In this document: positions 31,911-40,615 of the stretch, piece by piece
Layout of the letters: each line of letters opens with the position of its first letter
How positions within the stretch are numbered: the first letter of the stretch is position 1
Source: Actinoallomurus soli
GTDB taxonomy: Bacteria > Actinomycetota > Actinomycetes > Streptosporangiales > Streptosporangiaceae
Assembly (NCBI RefSeq): GCF_024055715.1
Contig: NZ_JAMXMV010000016.1
Span: 1 to 64,000, forward strand
DNA: 64,000 bases
Reading direction: 5' to 3'
The notes under the pieces: generated by a model
The model's database searches: none
Seen by the model: the letters and a program-made list of their open reading frames with translations, nothing else
What the model was told of the DNA's origin: nothing
Translations under genes and position numbers: made by a program

Positions 31911-32442
31911 TCAGATCAGCGGCTCCTGGCCGCCGTCGTACACGAGGAGCCCGTCGTCGCGGACGCGGGCGCCCGGTGCGGGGGGGGTGCGGCGTGAGAC
32001 GCCCGTCGTGCATCAGGTGGACGACCGGCACCTGCCGGACCAGGACGAGGTAGTCGGCGATCAACCGGCGATGGCAGCGCCACCACACGCTCTCGCTGCA
32101 CATGACGGCCTGCCGGCGTTCCTCGGCCAGCAGCTCGTCGACGGCCGTGCCGAACTCCTCGGTGCGCATGTGCGCCGCGTAGCCGCGGAACATCACCTCC
32201 CGCCAGTACACGTCGGGCGAGTCGGCGGGCGCCCGCCGGAAACCGCCGAGGCGCCTGTCCCACCGGTAGTCGATCCCACGCTCGGGCAGCCAACGCTCCA
32301 TCTCATGCCGCGCGACATGCGGGTTGCGGCGGCTTCCCGGCGCCGTACGCACGTCGACGAGCAGTTCGACGCCCGCCCCGCCCAGGAGCTCGGCGATCCG
32401 GTCCGCCGACGCGGTGCCGTGCCCGAACGTGACGACGGGCAT
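31911..32442 (-). pseudogene. DUF488-family protein with a frameshift in an 8-G tract
   Basis: The N-terminal 150 residues are a good DUF488 domain: MPVVTFGHGTASADRIAELL, LLVDVRTAPGSRRNPH, GIDYRWDRRLGGFRR and MCSESVWWRCHRRLIADYLV. After HLMHDGRLTPHPP the frame becomes Arg/Pro nonsense that continues to 31672. Dropping one base from the 8-G run at 31980-31987 restores APGARVRDDGLLVYDGGQEP and a stop at 31911-31913, the expected C-terminus. Either the gene is frameshifted, it is phase-variable, or the homopolymer is miscounted. The start overlaps the stop of the upstream amidase (TGATG). DUF488 proteins are of unknown function. Confidence 0.75.
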
Positions 32443-33557
32443 CAGCGCAGCGCCGCCTCGACCACCGCGCCGACGGCCAGCAGCCGCTCCTCACCTCCGG
32501 ACGGCCCGACGAGCTGCAGGGAGGCGGGCAGGTCCGTACCGGCCACCGGAACGGGCAGCGCGAGCGCGGGGTGGCCGGAGAGGTTGAACGGCACGGTGAG
32601 CTCGGTCAGGTCGACCTCGCGTTCGGCGCCGATCCGGGGTGGCGGCTGGGAGATCGTGGGCAGCGCGAGCACCGGATACCGCGTGAGCAGCTTGTCGAAC
32701 AGTTCGCGCGTCGCCGTCTTGGCGGCGTACGCCTCGTCGAACAGCCCGTCGGTGACCGAGACGCCGCCTTCGATGCGGCGGCGGATGCGGGCGCTCATCC
32801 GGTCCGGGTAGGCGAGCAGGTGACGGTGCTCCCGGTGGCCCTCTCCGCGGATCAGCGTGTTGCCGGCGGACAGCGCCTCCTGCCAGTTGTCGAGGGGTTC
32901 GTCGGCGAACGCCAGCCCGGCCGCGCGCAGCGCCGCGTCGACGGCGGCGTCGAACGCCGGATCCACCGCCACGCCCTCCGGGCGCAGCCGCCCCACGATG
33001 ATCCCGGACTCGTACGGCTCGGGCGTGAACCCGGGCTCGATCAGCCGCATGCCCAGCGCGATCGCCGCCACGTCACGGCCGAGCGGTCCGACGGTGTCCA
33101 GCGACGGCGCGAACGGGAAGACGCCCTCCAGCGACACCCGGCCGTGGGTGGTCTTCAGGCCGACGACTCCGCAGCACGCCGCGGGGATCCGCACGGAGCC
33201 GCCCGTGTCGGTGCCCAGTGCGACGTCCGCCTCGCCGTTGGCCACGGCCACCGCCGAGCCGCTCGACGAACCGCCGGGCACGCGTTCCGGATCGACCGGG
33301 TTCACCGGGACCCCGGTCCACGGGTTGATCCCGTCGGCGGCCCGGCACAGCTCGGTGAGGTTGGTCTTCCCGACGATCCGGGCGCCCTGCGCGCGGGCCG
33401 CGGCGACGCACGCGGCGTCCGCGTCCGCCGGCTCCGCCCGGTCCGCGATCACCGGGCAGGCCGCCGTCGTCGGCACTCCCGCGACGTCGATGGCGTCCTT
33501 GACGGCGAGCCTCGGGCCGTCTCCAGGCGCCTCCATCCGCAAGAGCCACGTCGTCAC
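32442..33557 (-). CDS. Amidase-signature enzyme, paralogue 1
   Basis: 371 residues from the GTG at 33557, chosen by alignment with the neighbouring paralogue (TTWLLRMEAPGDGPRLAVKD versus ATWMMRLDDAGDGPRLAVKD). The catalytic set is intact: Lys in RLAVKDAIDVAG, Gly/Ser loop VPGGSSSGSAVAVA, and nucleophile Ser in GTDTGGSVRIPA. It is shorter than typical GatA-like amidases (450-500), lacking N-terminal helices. The DUF488 gene is coupled downstream. Substrate unknown; a small amide is likely. Confidence 0.85.
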   Translation of the reverse strand: MTTWLLRMEAPGDGPRLAVKDAIDVAGVPTTAACPVIADRAEPADADAACVAAARAQGARIVGKTNLTELCRAADGINPWTGVPVNPVDPERVPGGSSSGSAVAVANGEADVALGTDTGGSVRIPAACCGVVGLKTTHGRVSLEGVFPFAPSLDTVGPLGRDVAAIALGMRLIEPGFTPEPYESGIIVGRLRPEGVAVDPAFDAAVDAALRAAGLAFADEPLDNWQEALSAGNTLIRGEGHREHRHLLAYPDRMSARIRRRIEGGVSVTDGLFDEAYAAKTATRELFDKLLTRYPVLALPTISQPPPRIGAEREVDLTELTVPFNLSGHPALALPVPVAGTDLPASLQLVGPSGGEERLLAVGAVVEAALR

Positions 33558-33676
33558 GATCCGCCTCGCTCGCTCACGATCATCAAGGTCACGGACCCAT
33601 CTTGCTCCTCCCGCGCCCTCCGTGTCGTATCGCACCGCCTGGGCGCGGGCGCCAGGCGAATGGATCTAACACGAGA

Positions 33677-34261
33677 ATGCGTCCCATGTCTCAGGCGACG
33701 CTGCGCACCGACCGCATCCAGCTCGTTCCCCTGTCCGACGACCATCTCGAGTACGAGGTCGAACTCGACGCCGACCCCGAGGTCATGCGCTACCTCGCCG
33801 GCCGCGCCCGTACCCGTGAGGAGGTCGAGGAGTTCCACCGCCGGCGGCTCGCGGCCGCGAGCCGTGTTCCGGGACTCGGCTTCTGGGCCGGCTTTATCGA
33901 CGGGCGGTTCGTCGGGTGGTGGCTCCTGGAGCCCCCGGAGCGCGCCGACCAGGGGCCGGTCGAAGGACAGGCGGAACTCGGATACCGGCTCCTGCGTCGC
34001 CACTGGCGCCAGGGCCTGGCGAGCGAGGGTGCCCGCGAGCTCATCCGGCACGGATTCGGAGATCTCGGGCTGACCCGCATCTTCGCCGAGACGATGGCCG
34101 TCAACACCGCCTCCCGTGCGACGATGGCCGCACTCGGTATGCGGCACATCCGTACGTTCCACCTGCACGACGACGAACCGCTGCCCGGCGGCGATCTCGG
34201 TGAGGTCGAGTACGCGATCACCCGGCACAAGTGGCTCGCCCGCCAGGCGACCGAAGCGTGA
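33677..34261 (+). CDS. GNAT-family N-acetyltransferase, RimJ/RimL type
   Basis: 194 residues if translation starts at the ATG at 33677; a second ATG at 33686 begins the conserved part (MSQATLRTDRIQLVPLSDDH). The acetyl-CoA site is ELGYRLLRRHWRQGLASEGA (R/Q-x-x-G-x-A pattern), followed by GLTRIFAETMAVNTASRATM and ALGMRH, all typical of the RimJ/RimL group that modifies ribosomal protein N-termini, antibiotics or metabolites. No ribosome binding site is clear and a leaderless start is possible. It is inserted between the two amidase paralogues in opposite orientation. Confidence 0.85.
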   Translation: MRPMSQATLRTDRIQLVPLSDDHLEYEVELDADPEVMRYLAGRARTREEVEEFHRRRLAAASRVPGLGFWAGFIDGRFVGWWLLEPPERADQGPVEGQAELGYRLLRRHWRQGLASEGARELIRHGFGDLGLTRIFAETMAVNTASRATMAALGMRHIRTFHLHDDEPLPGGDLGEVEYAITRHKWLARQATEA

Positions 34262-34313
34262 CGGACCGCCAAGGCCGTGCCCGTCTCGGCGTCGCGTTCC
34301 GGCCGCCCCCGTG

Positions 34314-35426
34314 TCAGGAGACGGCGGCCTCCAGCGCGGCGGCGGCGCCGCACAGCAGCTCCTCGCTCCCGGCCGGCCCGACGAGCTGTACGGCGGCCGG
34401 CAGGTGGGAGCCGGGCAGCGGCACCGGCAGCGCGAACGCCGGCAGCCCGGCCAGGTTGAACGGCGCGGTCAGCACGCACAGCAGGAGATCGTCGTCCCCG
34501 GCCGGAGGGGTCGGCGCCACCCCCGGAAGGACCGGGAGCGCGAGGACCGCGTGCCGCCGGAACAGGTTGTCGAGTTCCGCGCGGATCGCCCGCCGGGTCT
34601 CCTCGGCCCAGCCGCGCTTGCCCTTGGCGTCGGCGTACAGGCCGTTGAGGCGCCGGTAGATCCGGTCGCTGAGCCGGCTCGAGTCGGCAAGGAGGTGACC
34701 GTTCTGCCGGTAGGCCTCCTCGCCGACGATCACCCCGTTGGCCAGGACGGCGTCGACGAAGTGCGGGCAGGTCTCGTCCACGACCGTGAACGCCCGGCGC
34801 AGCGCGGTGTCCACCGCCGCGTCGATCGCCGGCTCGGCCACTCCCGGGATCCGCAGCCGACCGACCGTCATCGCCGGATCGTACGGTGTGGGCGCGAATC
34901 CGGGCTCGATCAGTCTCATGCCCAGCGTCACTCCGGCGACGTCCCTGGCCATCGGGCCGATCGTGTCCACCGAGGGCGCCAGCGGATGAACACCGTCACG
35001 CGGCACACGGCCGTACGTCGTCTTCAGCGACGCGATCCCGCAGCAGGCGGCCGGAACGCGCACCGATCCGGCGGTGTCGGTGCCGAACGCCACGTCCGCC
35101 TCCCCGGTGGCGACGGCCACGGCCGAACCGCTGGACGACCCTCCGGGGACCCGGGAGGGGTCGAGCGGGTTCACCGGGGTGCCGAACCAGGGGTTCACGC
35201 CGTCCGCGCCGAGGCACAGCTCGGTCAGGTTCGTCTTTCCGACGATCCGCGCGCCCTGGGACCGTGCGACCGCCACGACGGCGGCGTCGGCCGCCGCCGG
35301 CTCGGCGCGGTCCGCGATGGCAGGGCTGCCCGCGCTCGTCGGCGTGCCCTTGATGTCCATCGCGTCCTTGACCGCCAGCCGCGGCCCGTCGCCCGCGTCG
35401 TCCAGCCGCATCATCCATGTCGCCAT
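34314..35426 (-). CDS. Amidase-signature enzyme, paralogue 2
   Basis: 370 residues, about half identical by eye to the amidase at 32442-33557 and of the same length. The catalytic Lys (RLAVKDAMDIKG), Gly/Ser loop (VPGGSSSGSAVAVATGE) and Ser (GTDTAGSVRVPA) are all present. The pair looks like an old tandem duplication later separated by a GNAT gene on the other strand. The C-terminal third is the most diverged part, suggesting different substrates. Confidence 0.85.
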   Translation of the reverse strand: MATWMMRLDDAGDGPRLAVKDAMDIKGTPTSAGSPAIADRAEPAAADAAVVAVARSQGARIVGKTNLTELCLGADGVNPWFGTPVNPLDPSRVPGGSSSGSAVAVATGEADVAFGTDTAGSVRVPAACCGIASLKTTYGRVPRDGVHPLAPSVDTIGPMARDVAGVTLGMRLIEPGFAPTPYDPAMTVGRLRIPGVAEPAIDAAVDTALRRAFTVVDETCPHFVDAVLANGVIVGEEAYRQNGHLLADSSRLSDRIYRRLNGLYADAKGKRGWAEETRRAIRAELDNLFRRHAVLALPVLPGVAPTPPAGDDDLLLCVLTAPFNLAGLPAFALPVPLPGSHLPAAVQLVGPAGSEELLCGAAAALEAAVS

Positions 35427-35490
35427 GGACAGCGATCATGGCGGGCCGGGACGGCGAAGAACACCCCTCATCCCGACCGGCTCGGGTCGT

Positions 35491-37230
35491 CTACGCCTCA
35501 TCAGCGAGGATGAGCCACTGCTCCTCGATCTCCTCGCGCTCGGCCCGGACCGTTTTCAGCTCCGCGTCAAGCTCCAGCAGCTTCTCGTGGTCGGTGGCGT
35601 GCGCGGCCATCAGCTCGTGCAGCTCCGCCTCCCGGGCGCCGAGCTTCTCGATGCGCCGTTCCAGCCGGTCGAGCTCCTTCTTCGCCTGCCAGGAGTTCTT
35701 GGCCGGCTTCGGCTCGGCGGCCGCCGCCCGTACGGGCTGGGGTTCCGGCTCCGACCGGCGCCGCCGGTCGAGGTACTCATCGACACCGCCGGGCAGCAGC
35801 GACAGCCGTCCGTCGCCGAGCAGCGCGACGACGTGGTCGCTGACCCGCTCCAGGAAGTACCGGTCGTGGCTGACCAGCACGAGCGACCCGGGCCACCCGT
35901 CGAGCAGGTCCTCCAGCTCGGTGAGCGTCTCGATGTCGAGGTCGTTGGTCGGCTCGTCGAGCAGGAGGACGTTCGGCTCGGCCATGAGGAGGCGCAGCAT
36001 CTGCAGGCGCCGCCGCTCACCGCCGGACAGGTCGCCCACCGGGGTCCACTGCGCGTCGCCGCGGAAGCCGAACCGCTCCAGCATCTGGCTCGCCGAGAAC
36101 TCCCGTTTCCCGAGGCTGATGCGCCGCTTGATCTCCTCGACCGACTCCAGGACCCGCTGCGCCGGGTTCAGCTCGCCGAGCTCCTGCGACAGGTGCGCGA
36201 GCTGCACCGTCTTGCCGCGGATCACCCGGCCGGCGGACGGCGCGACCGTCCCCTCCAGGAGCCGCAGCAGCGTCGTCTTCCCGCTGCCGTTGACGCCGAC
36301 CACGCCGACCCGGTCACCGGGCCCGAGCTGCCACGTCAGGCGCTCGAAGAGCGTACGGTCACCGACGCGCAGGGTGACGTCCTCGACGTCGTACACCGTC
36401 TTGCCGAGCCGCGCCGTCGCGAACCGCACCAGCTCCACGGTGTCACGGGCCGGCGGCTCGTCGGCGATCAGGGCGTTCGCGGCCTCGACGCGGAACTTCG
36501 GCTTGGACGTACGCGCCTGCGGCCCCCGCCGCAGCCAGGCCAACTCCTTACGGAGGAGGTTCTGCCGCTTCTCCTCCGCGGAGGCGGCGATGCGAGCGCG
36601 CTCCGCCTTGGCGAGGACGTACGCCGAGTACCCGCCCTCATAACGGTGCACCTGCCCGTCGGACACCTCCCACGTCCGCTCGGTCACCGCGTCCAGGAAC
36701 CACCGGTCGTGGGTGACGACGATGAGCGTACGGTCCTTCAGGTGCCCGGCCAGCCAGGCGATCGCCTCGATGTCCAGGTGGTTGGTGGGCTCGTCCAGGA
36801 CGAGAAGATCGGTCTCCGGTACGAGCAGCCGGGCGAGTGCCACGCGCCGCCGCTCACCACCGGACATGCCCTCGATCGGGGAGTCCAGGGAGACGTCGGG
36901 CAGCAATCCGGCCAGGATGTCCCGGGCCCGGGCGTCACCCGCCCACTCGTGCTCGGCCCGATCACCGAACACGACGGAGCGCACGGTCGCCCCGGCGGGG
37001 AACTCGTCCCGTTGGGTGAGGAACCCCAGCCGCAGCCCGCGGGTATGCGTGACACGCCCGCTGTCGGGCTCGACACGGCCGGCGAGCAGCGAGACCAGCG
37101 TGCTCTTGCCCCCGCCGTTCCGGCCGACCACCCCGATCCGGTCACCGGCGGACACGCCGAGAGAGACATCATCGAGCAGCGGAACCGGCCCGTACGCCTT
37201 GCCCAGGCCTTCAACATTGATCAGATTCAC
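35491..37230 (-). CDS. ABC-F family ATP-binding protein
   Basis: 579 residues from the GTG at 37230 (VNLINVEGLGKAYGPVPLLD). Two ATPase cassettes: Walker A GRNGGGKSTLVSL and GVNGSGKTTLLRL; signatures MSGGERRRVALAR and LSGGERRRLQMLR; Walker B LLVLDEPTNHLD and VLLLDEPTNDLD. They are joined by a charged linker (about 240-300) and followed by a C-terminal coiled coil (about 510-575). There are no membrane domains, so it acts on the ribosome rather than as a transporter. In actinomycetes this gene normally lies beside ispE; here a 6.5-kb island separates them. Confidence 0.92.
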   Translation of the reverse strand: MNLINVEGLGKAYGPVPLLDDVSLGVSAGDRIGVVGRNGGGKSTLVSLLAGRVEPDSGRVTHTRGLRLGFLTQRDEFPAGATVRSVVFGDRAEHEWAGDARARDILAGLLPDVSLDSPIEGMSGGERRRVALARLLVPETDLLVLDEPTNHLDIEAIAWLAGHLKDRTLIVVTHDRWFLDAVTERTWEVSDGQVHRYEGGYSAYVLAKAERARIAASAEEKRQNLLRKELAWLRRGPQARTSKPKFRVEAANALIADEPPARDTVELVRFATARLGKTVYDVEDVTLRVGDRTLFERLTWQLGPGDRVGVVGVNGSGKTTLLRLLEGTVAPSAGRVIRGKTVQLAHLSQELGELNPAQRVLESVEEIKRRISLGKREFSASQMLERFGFRGDAQWTPVGDLSGGERRRLQMLRLLMAEPNVLLLDEPTNDLDIETLTELEDLLDGWPGSLVLVSHDRYFLERVSDHVVALLGDGRLSLLPGGVDEYLDRRRRSEPEPQPVRAAAAEPKPAKNSWQAKKELDRLERRIEKLGAREAELHELMAAHATDHEKLLELDAELKTVRAEREEIEEQWLILADEA

Positions 37231-37748
37231 GACCCCACCAAGGTTAGTGGCTCTCCCACACCCCACCCACCCACTCCGAACCGAAGCCAGGCGACCACGG
37301 AACGTCTGGATCCAAGGAGCGTGAACGACGCCATCCAGACCCGCGATGTCCTGGAGACCACTCGGACATCCTCGCCGCCATGGCCCATAGCCGCGGGCCG
37401 GCCAGTTCCGAGGCCCGTGAGCCCCGCAACGCCGCCCTACTCATCCACTGCGAGGGACGCGACGACAGTTACCGCCCTCCCCCTGGTGAGGCGGCAGCGG
37501 AGATCACCCGGAAACGAGCGGAGCGCGAGGCGTATCTGGCCGGCGAGCAGCGAACGGCCCCCAACTCAGCTGATAGCAGAGGTGAACTCCGGGATCCACG
37601 GTCGCTTGCTCGGCTCGAAGATCAGCTAGTCCCCTGCGGATGCAGCAACCGAGACGATCGCCCGCTTAGAGATCGATCCAGCTCGGGCTGATCGCTCACC
37701 GATTGACTCTGGCCTGAGCTCCAGGCACGGCGCGCATCCACGCGTCCT
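37231..37748. other. Junction region between ABC-F and the secretion-type island; no firm gene
   Basis: About 520 bases between the ABC-F start and the last gene of the island. A frame at 37380-37691 on the plus strand (103 codons, with TRKRAEREAYLAGEQRTA) lacks a ribosome binding site and recognisable homology and is treated as doubtful. Several other frames stay open through it. It may be remnant coding DNA left by the insertion; base composition shifts toward lower GC going right. Confidence 0.4.
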
Positions 37749-38591
37749 TCAGCGGAGATGCTGGCCGATGGCCTCGATCAGCCTAATAGAGTATTGGCGC
37801 GTCACAGCTTCCGTCAGGTTGCGGCCCTTTACCGGGTTGCCGGCGTTCGCTGCGGATGAGTAATCCGCACCTTCAAAGAAGACGGATATCACGACGTTTC
37901 GGAAGCGGGCACATACATAGCTACCGCCAATGTCATAACTTCTTACAGAGCCGTCTTGGCTAGGATGAGCGGCGGCCTGCTCCTTCACGGGAAGAGTGAA
38001 CACTTCATCACCAATACCTGTGGTCGCTTCTGCCGCCCCCTGCTCAAGAGCATACTTCCCCGTCGAAGTACGCTTATTCGCCATCTCGTTTCTCCTGGCG
38101 GCGAGATCAGCGTGCGCACCGTTCGGGTCGACGCTCCGCTTCACCGAAAGACGCAAGTACCGACCAAACTTAGAGTTGAACGACACCCATATGAAAGTCT
38201 GCCCATCACCCGGACTTCTATCAGTGTCATCTCCAGTGAAGACCTTCCCGGAGGTGACATCATTCGTGATCACCGGAGATACGGCCCTAGCCACGTTAGG
38301 CAACGTGCGGACCAGTCCAGATGAGTCCAGAACAGCCTTGTCCGGCAACTTGTCGACAGGAGCCGCCGGCAGCGACTGACTAGGAGCTGATCGCGAATGA
38401 GACGAATCTTCGCCTAGGTAAACCCGTATCGCTACACCCACGATAGCCATGCCGATCGAAAGCGATACTAGGACCCAACGAAGCCCCCGGGACTTCTTTA
38501 CACTCGACCTACTGCGCCGATCACCTTCACCTTTCGATCGAGGGCCTCCATAGACGTCGGTCGGAGGCTCCGGACCCACGGGTCCCGCCAT
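37749..38591 (-). CDS. Single-pass membrane protein of unknown function (island gene 8)
   Basis: 280 residues: a Pro/Gly/Arg-rich cytoplasmic N-terminus (about 1-35), one transmembrane helix (about 38-58, LRWVLVSLSIGMAIVGVAIR), and a 220-residue extracytoplasmic domain. That domain contains GQTFIWVSFNSKFGRYLRL and SVRSYDIGGSYVCARFRNVV and ends in a helix. This resembles the DUF3558/sensor-like lipid-exposed domains common in actinobacteria, but no family is certain. It is last in an eight-gene minus-strand run, 75 bases after the previous gene. Codon use is clearly less GC-biased than in the flanking housekeeping genes. Confidence 0.7.
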   Translation of the reverse strand: MAGPVGPEPPTDVYGGPRSKGEGDRRSRSSVKKSRGLRWVLVSLSIGMAIVGVAIRVYLGEDSSHSRSAPSQSLPAAPVDKLPDKAVLDSSGLVRTLPNVARAVSPVITNDVTSGKVFTGDDTDRSPGDGQTFIWVSFNSKFGRYLRLSVKRSVDPNGAHADLAARRNEMANKRTSTGKYALEQGAAEATTGIGDEVFTLPVKEQAAAHPSQDGSVRSYDIGGSYVCARFRNVVISVFFEGADYSSAANAGNPVKGRNLTEAVTRQYSIRLIEAIGQHLR

Positions 38592-38666
38592 GTCTCAGAT
38601 TCCCTTTACCCATTCGATGCCGTCGCCCGGCACCGGAGTCACCTCATCAGGAATTTGACGGAGCAC

Positions 38667-39014
38667 CTATACTGAGTCCTCTTCGCCCGAGTGATGAGCC
38701 TCCCTAGAGCGCTGTTCTCTTCTAAAAAGGTACGCAACAAAGATCGTTGCAGTTGCCCCCGGAATTGGCGCAAAACGAAGAACCTCGTGCATGGATATAC
38801 CCACGATGAAGGCGCAAATCATCGTCAACCACAGAACACCGATGGCTAGCCGCAATGAAGGTGGCGTGGTTCGCCGGATGCGGCCCCAATTTCCGGTGCC
38901 AAACAACGTAATCGCAGGACCCGCAGAAAGAAAAACAACAATGATCGAATATAGGATACCAAGGAGCGTGTATCCGATGAGGAAATCCGCTGTCGCGGCA
39001 CCATGACCACTCAT
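38667..39014 (-). CDS. Small three-helix membrane protein (island gene 7)
   Basis: 115 residues with three hydrophobic segments (about 10-38, 56-76 and 82-97) and a charged C-terminal tail (RREQRSREAHHSGEEDSV). No family recognised. It begins 9 bases after the stop of the glycine-zipper protein gene, so co-translation is likely. Small membrane proteins often accompany toxin/immunity or secretion modules; an immunity-type role to the preceding protein is a guess. Confidence 0.65.
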   Translation of the reverse strand: MSGHGAATADFLIGYTLLGILYSIIVVFLSAGPAITLFGTGNWGRIRRTTPPSLRLAIGVLWLTMICAFIVGISMHEVLRFAPIPGATATIFVAYLFRREQRSREAHHSGEEDSV

Positions 39015-39023
39015 CGCTTTGCC

Positions 39024-39875
39024 TTAGTCAAAAATTGCTCCTACCAATGGGGCCACTACCGCACCGACGGCAGCTCCCACCCCAATGCCAGCACCTGTGC
39101 CGAAGCCCGGCGCTGGAACGAGCGTACCGATGACGCCACCAGCAATCGTGAAGTCACCCAGCACGACCCCTTCTGCCAAGTCTTTCATGACGCCCTTCTT
39201 GTGAGCGTCCGGCGGGTGGGCAGCCATAAGCGGGTAATCTGCGGTCGTGAAGCTCTTCTCAAGACCCGCCAGCTGGGAGGCAAGAGAGTTGATCTCTGCC
39301 TGAGACAGCAAAGTTCGGTGATTATTCCGATAGTTGACCATCCCGGCGGCCAGCATCTTATATTCCGAGGCGAGCTTCTGCGCAGCCGCCCGACGAACTT
39401 TCTCAGCAGCGGCCAGCGCTTCGGCTCGACGTTGATTAAATTGCCCAAGGAAAGTCTGTATTTTTGGATTCGAGGAGCCGCGGGGAAGGCTCATGTTCCC
39501 CGATCGATCGATAACAACGTAACCAGCTGCCACCCCTCTTTCTGCCTGCTTCTCCAGCCAACATTCGATCTTGGCGAGGTTGAGTGCAAGATTGTCGACG
39601 ATCTCGCCGATCGAAGTCGCACGCTGAGACAACCAGTTTATGTCGTTCAAGTCCTGACCGAACTGGTCTTTGAATTCCCCTACGGCCGAGCCGGGGTATA
39701 CAGAGGCACCACTCTCGCGAACCAGGCGAGTGACCGTACGGTTCAAGTCAGCAACAGGTTCTTTGCTATCCTCCGCGAAGTTGTAGAGCACTTGAGCAAG
39801 ACCCGACAGGCCTTGAATATCGCCACCAACCCAGTTAGCAGAAAAAGTCGGCAGAGGCAATGTTGCTTTCGACAT
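39024..39875 (-). CDS. WXG100/LXG-like protein with C-terminal glycine-zipper segment (island gene 6)
   Basis: 283 residues. The N-terminal 200 are largely helical, with a WXG-like turn region (YPGSAVGEFKDQFGQDLNDI) and heptad-like stretches (RRAEALAAAEKVRRAAAQKL). The last 50 form an unusual Gly/Ala/Val hydrophobic run (GVIGTLVPAPG, FGTGAGIGVGAAVGAVVAPL) with GxxxG spacing, like the glycine-zipper membrane-insertion segments of some effectors. It lies between a WXG100-like gene and a three-helix membrane protein in the same operon. I suggest a secreted effector or membrane-active substrate, by architecture only. Confidence 0.65.
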   Translation of the reverse strand: MSKATLPLPTFSANWVGGDIQGLSGLAQVLYNFAEDSKEPVADLNRTVTRLVRESGASVYPGSAVGEFKDQFGQDLNDINWLSQRATSIGEIVDNLALNLAKIECWLEKQAERGVAAGYVVIDRSGNMSLPRGSSNPKIQTFLGQFNQRRAEALAAAEKVRRAAAQKLASEYKMLAAGMVNYRNNHRTLLSQAEINSLASQLAGLEKSFTTADYPLMAAHPPDAHKKGVMKDLAEGVVLGDFTIAGGVIGTLVPAPGFGTGAGIGVGAAVGAVVAPLVGAIFD

Positions 39876-39890
39876 CCCCGGTCTCCGCTG

Positions 39891-40190
39891 TCAGTAGCTC
39901 GGCGGCGGCGTCTTCTTTGTCAGGTAATCAAAAATGTTACCTTCAGCCTCTTGGTAGTTACGCCGGGCATAGTCCAACTTGTAAGCATGTGCACTTACAG
40001 CTTGGGCGAGTACCACATGCATCTCATAGAGAGCATCGAGCGTCACACTGAGCATTTTGTCGATTGTTGCGTCACCACCTGATGGGCAGGTGAGCTGAGT
40101 CATTAGGTTGGCATAAGCCTCTCCTTGCCGCGAGAACTCGGCTGACGCCCTTGCTAGATCGTTGAAGACGACCTTGTAGCCGCTGCTCAC
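39891..40190 (-). CDS. ESX/WXG100-like small helical protein, DUF6317-like (island gene 5)
   Basis: 99 residues: MSSGYKVVFNDLARASAEFS, then a Pro/Gly turn (TCPSGGDATIDKM) and a second long helix ending HAYKLDYARRNYQEAEGNIF. The helix-turn-helix hairpin of about 100 residues and a C-terminal Y-x3-(E/D)-like pattern fit type VII secretion substrates; the sequence pattern recalls DUF6317 proteins. Its ATG overlaps the stop of the SseB-like gene by four bases. It is a likely partner or substrate of the adjacent proteins. Confidence 0.7.
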   Translation of the reverse strand: MSSGYKVVFNDLARASAEFSRQGEAYANLMTQLTCPSGGDATIDKMLSVTLDALYEMHVVLAQAVSAHAYKLDYARRNYQEAEGNIFDYLTKKTPPPSY

Positions 40191-40606
40191 GAATTCTCCC
40201 TCCTCCAGGCCGCCACCCGGTCAGCCGTCCACCTCTCGGCGTCTTCTTGCACTACCGGGTTCACCACGACGCGCACCTGGGCATGTGATATCTGAATCAG
40301 AAGCTCAAGAACTGGCATCTTTTCCCAAGGTTGCCATTCTCCGAGCTGCTCGACAAGCAATTCTTGCTCGGTGAATACCGGCAGCACACCGGTTCCATCT
40401 GCGAGAGCTCGCAGCTCGAACTGCACCTCCCGAGGGCCGGCGGCTTCAGATGGCTTGCTCGGAAGGGTGGGCACGTATATCCAGGCGACGCCTTCGGTCA
40501 ACTTCTTTCGGGCTTCGTAAGCGCTACGTGCCGCCGGGCCATTCATCGGCGATGAGCTGGGGCCTCCAGGGGGAGCCGATGATGGACCGTGGCTGGGGGA
40601 ATTCAT
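40187..40606 (-). CDS. SseB/SAV_915-like protein (island gene 4)
   Basis: 139 residues from the ATG at 40606 (a GTG at 40612 is an alternative; GAAGGGTGAGG precedes both). The N-terminus is Pro/Ser-rich. The domain (about 35-138) has WIYVPTLPSKPSEAAGPREV, LPVFTEQELLVEQLG and the final VVVNPVVQEDAERWTADRVA. This pattern, an SseB-like alpha/beta domain with FT..E.L...G and a closing (V/L)NP, is found in small proteins encoded near actinobacterial type VII clusters. It begins a few bases after the mycosin stop. Confidence 0.55.
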   Translation of the reverse strand: MNSPSHGPSSAPPGGPSSSPMNGPAARSAYEARKKLTEGVAWIYVPTLPSKPSEAAGPREVQFELRALADGTGVLPVFTEQELLVEQLGEWQPWEKMPVLELLIQISHAQVRVVVNPVVQEDAERWTADRVAAWRRENS

Positions 40607-40615
40607 CCTCACCCT

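Noticed and set aside
37380-37691. 103-codon plus-strand frame near the left edge of the island
   Set aside because: No ribosome binding site, no recognisable domain, and overlapping open frames of equal quality.
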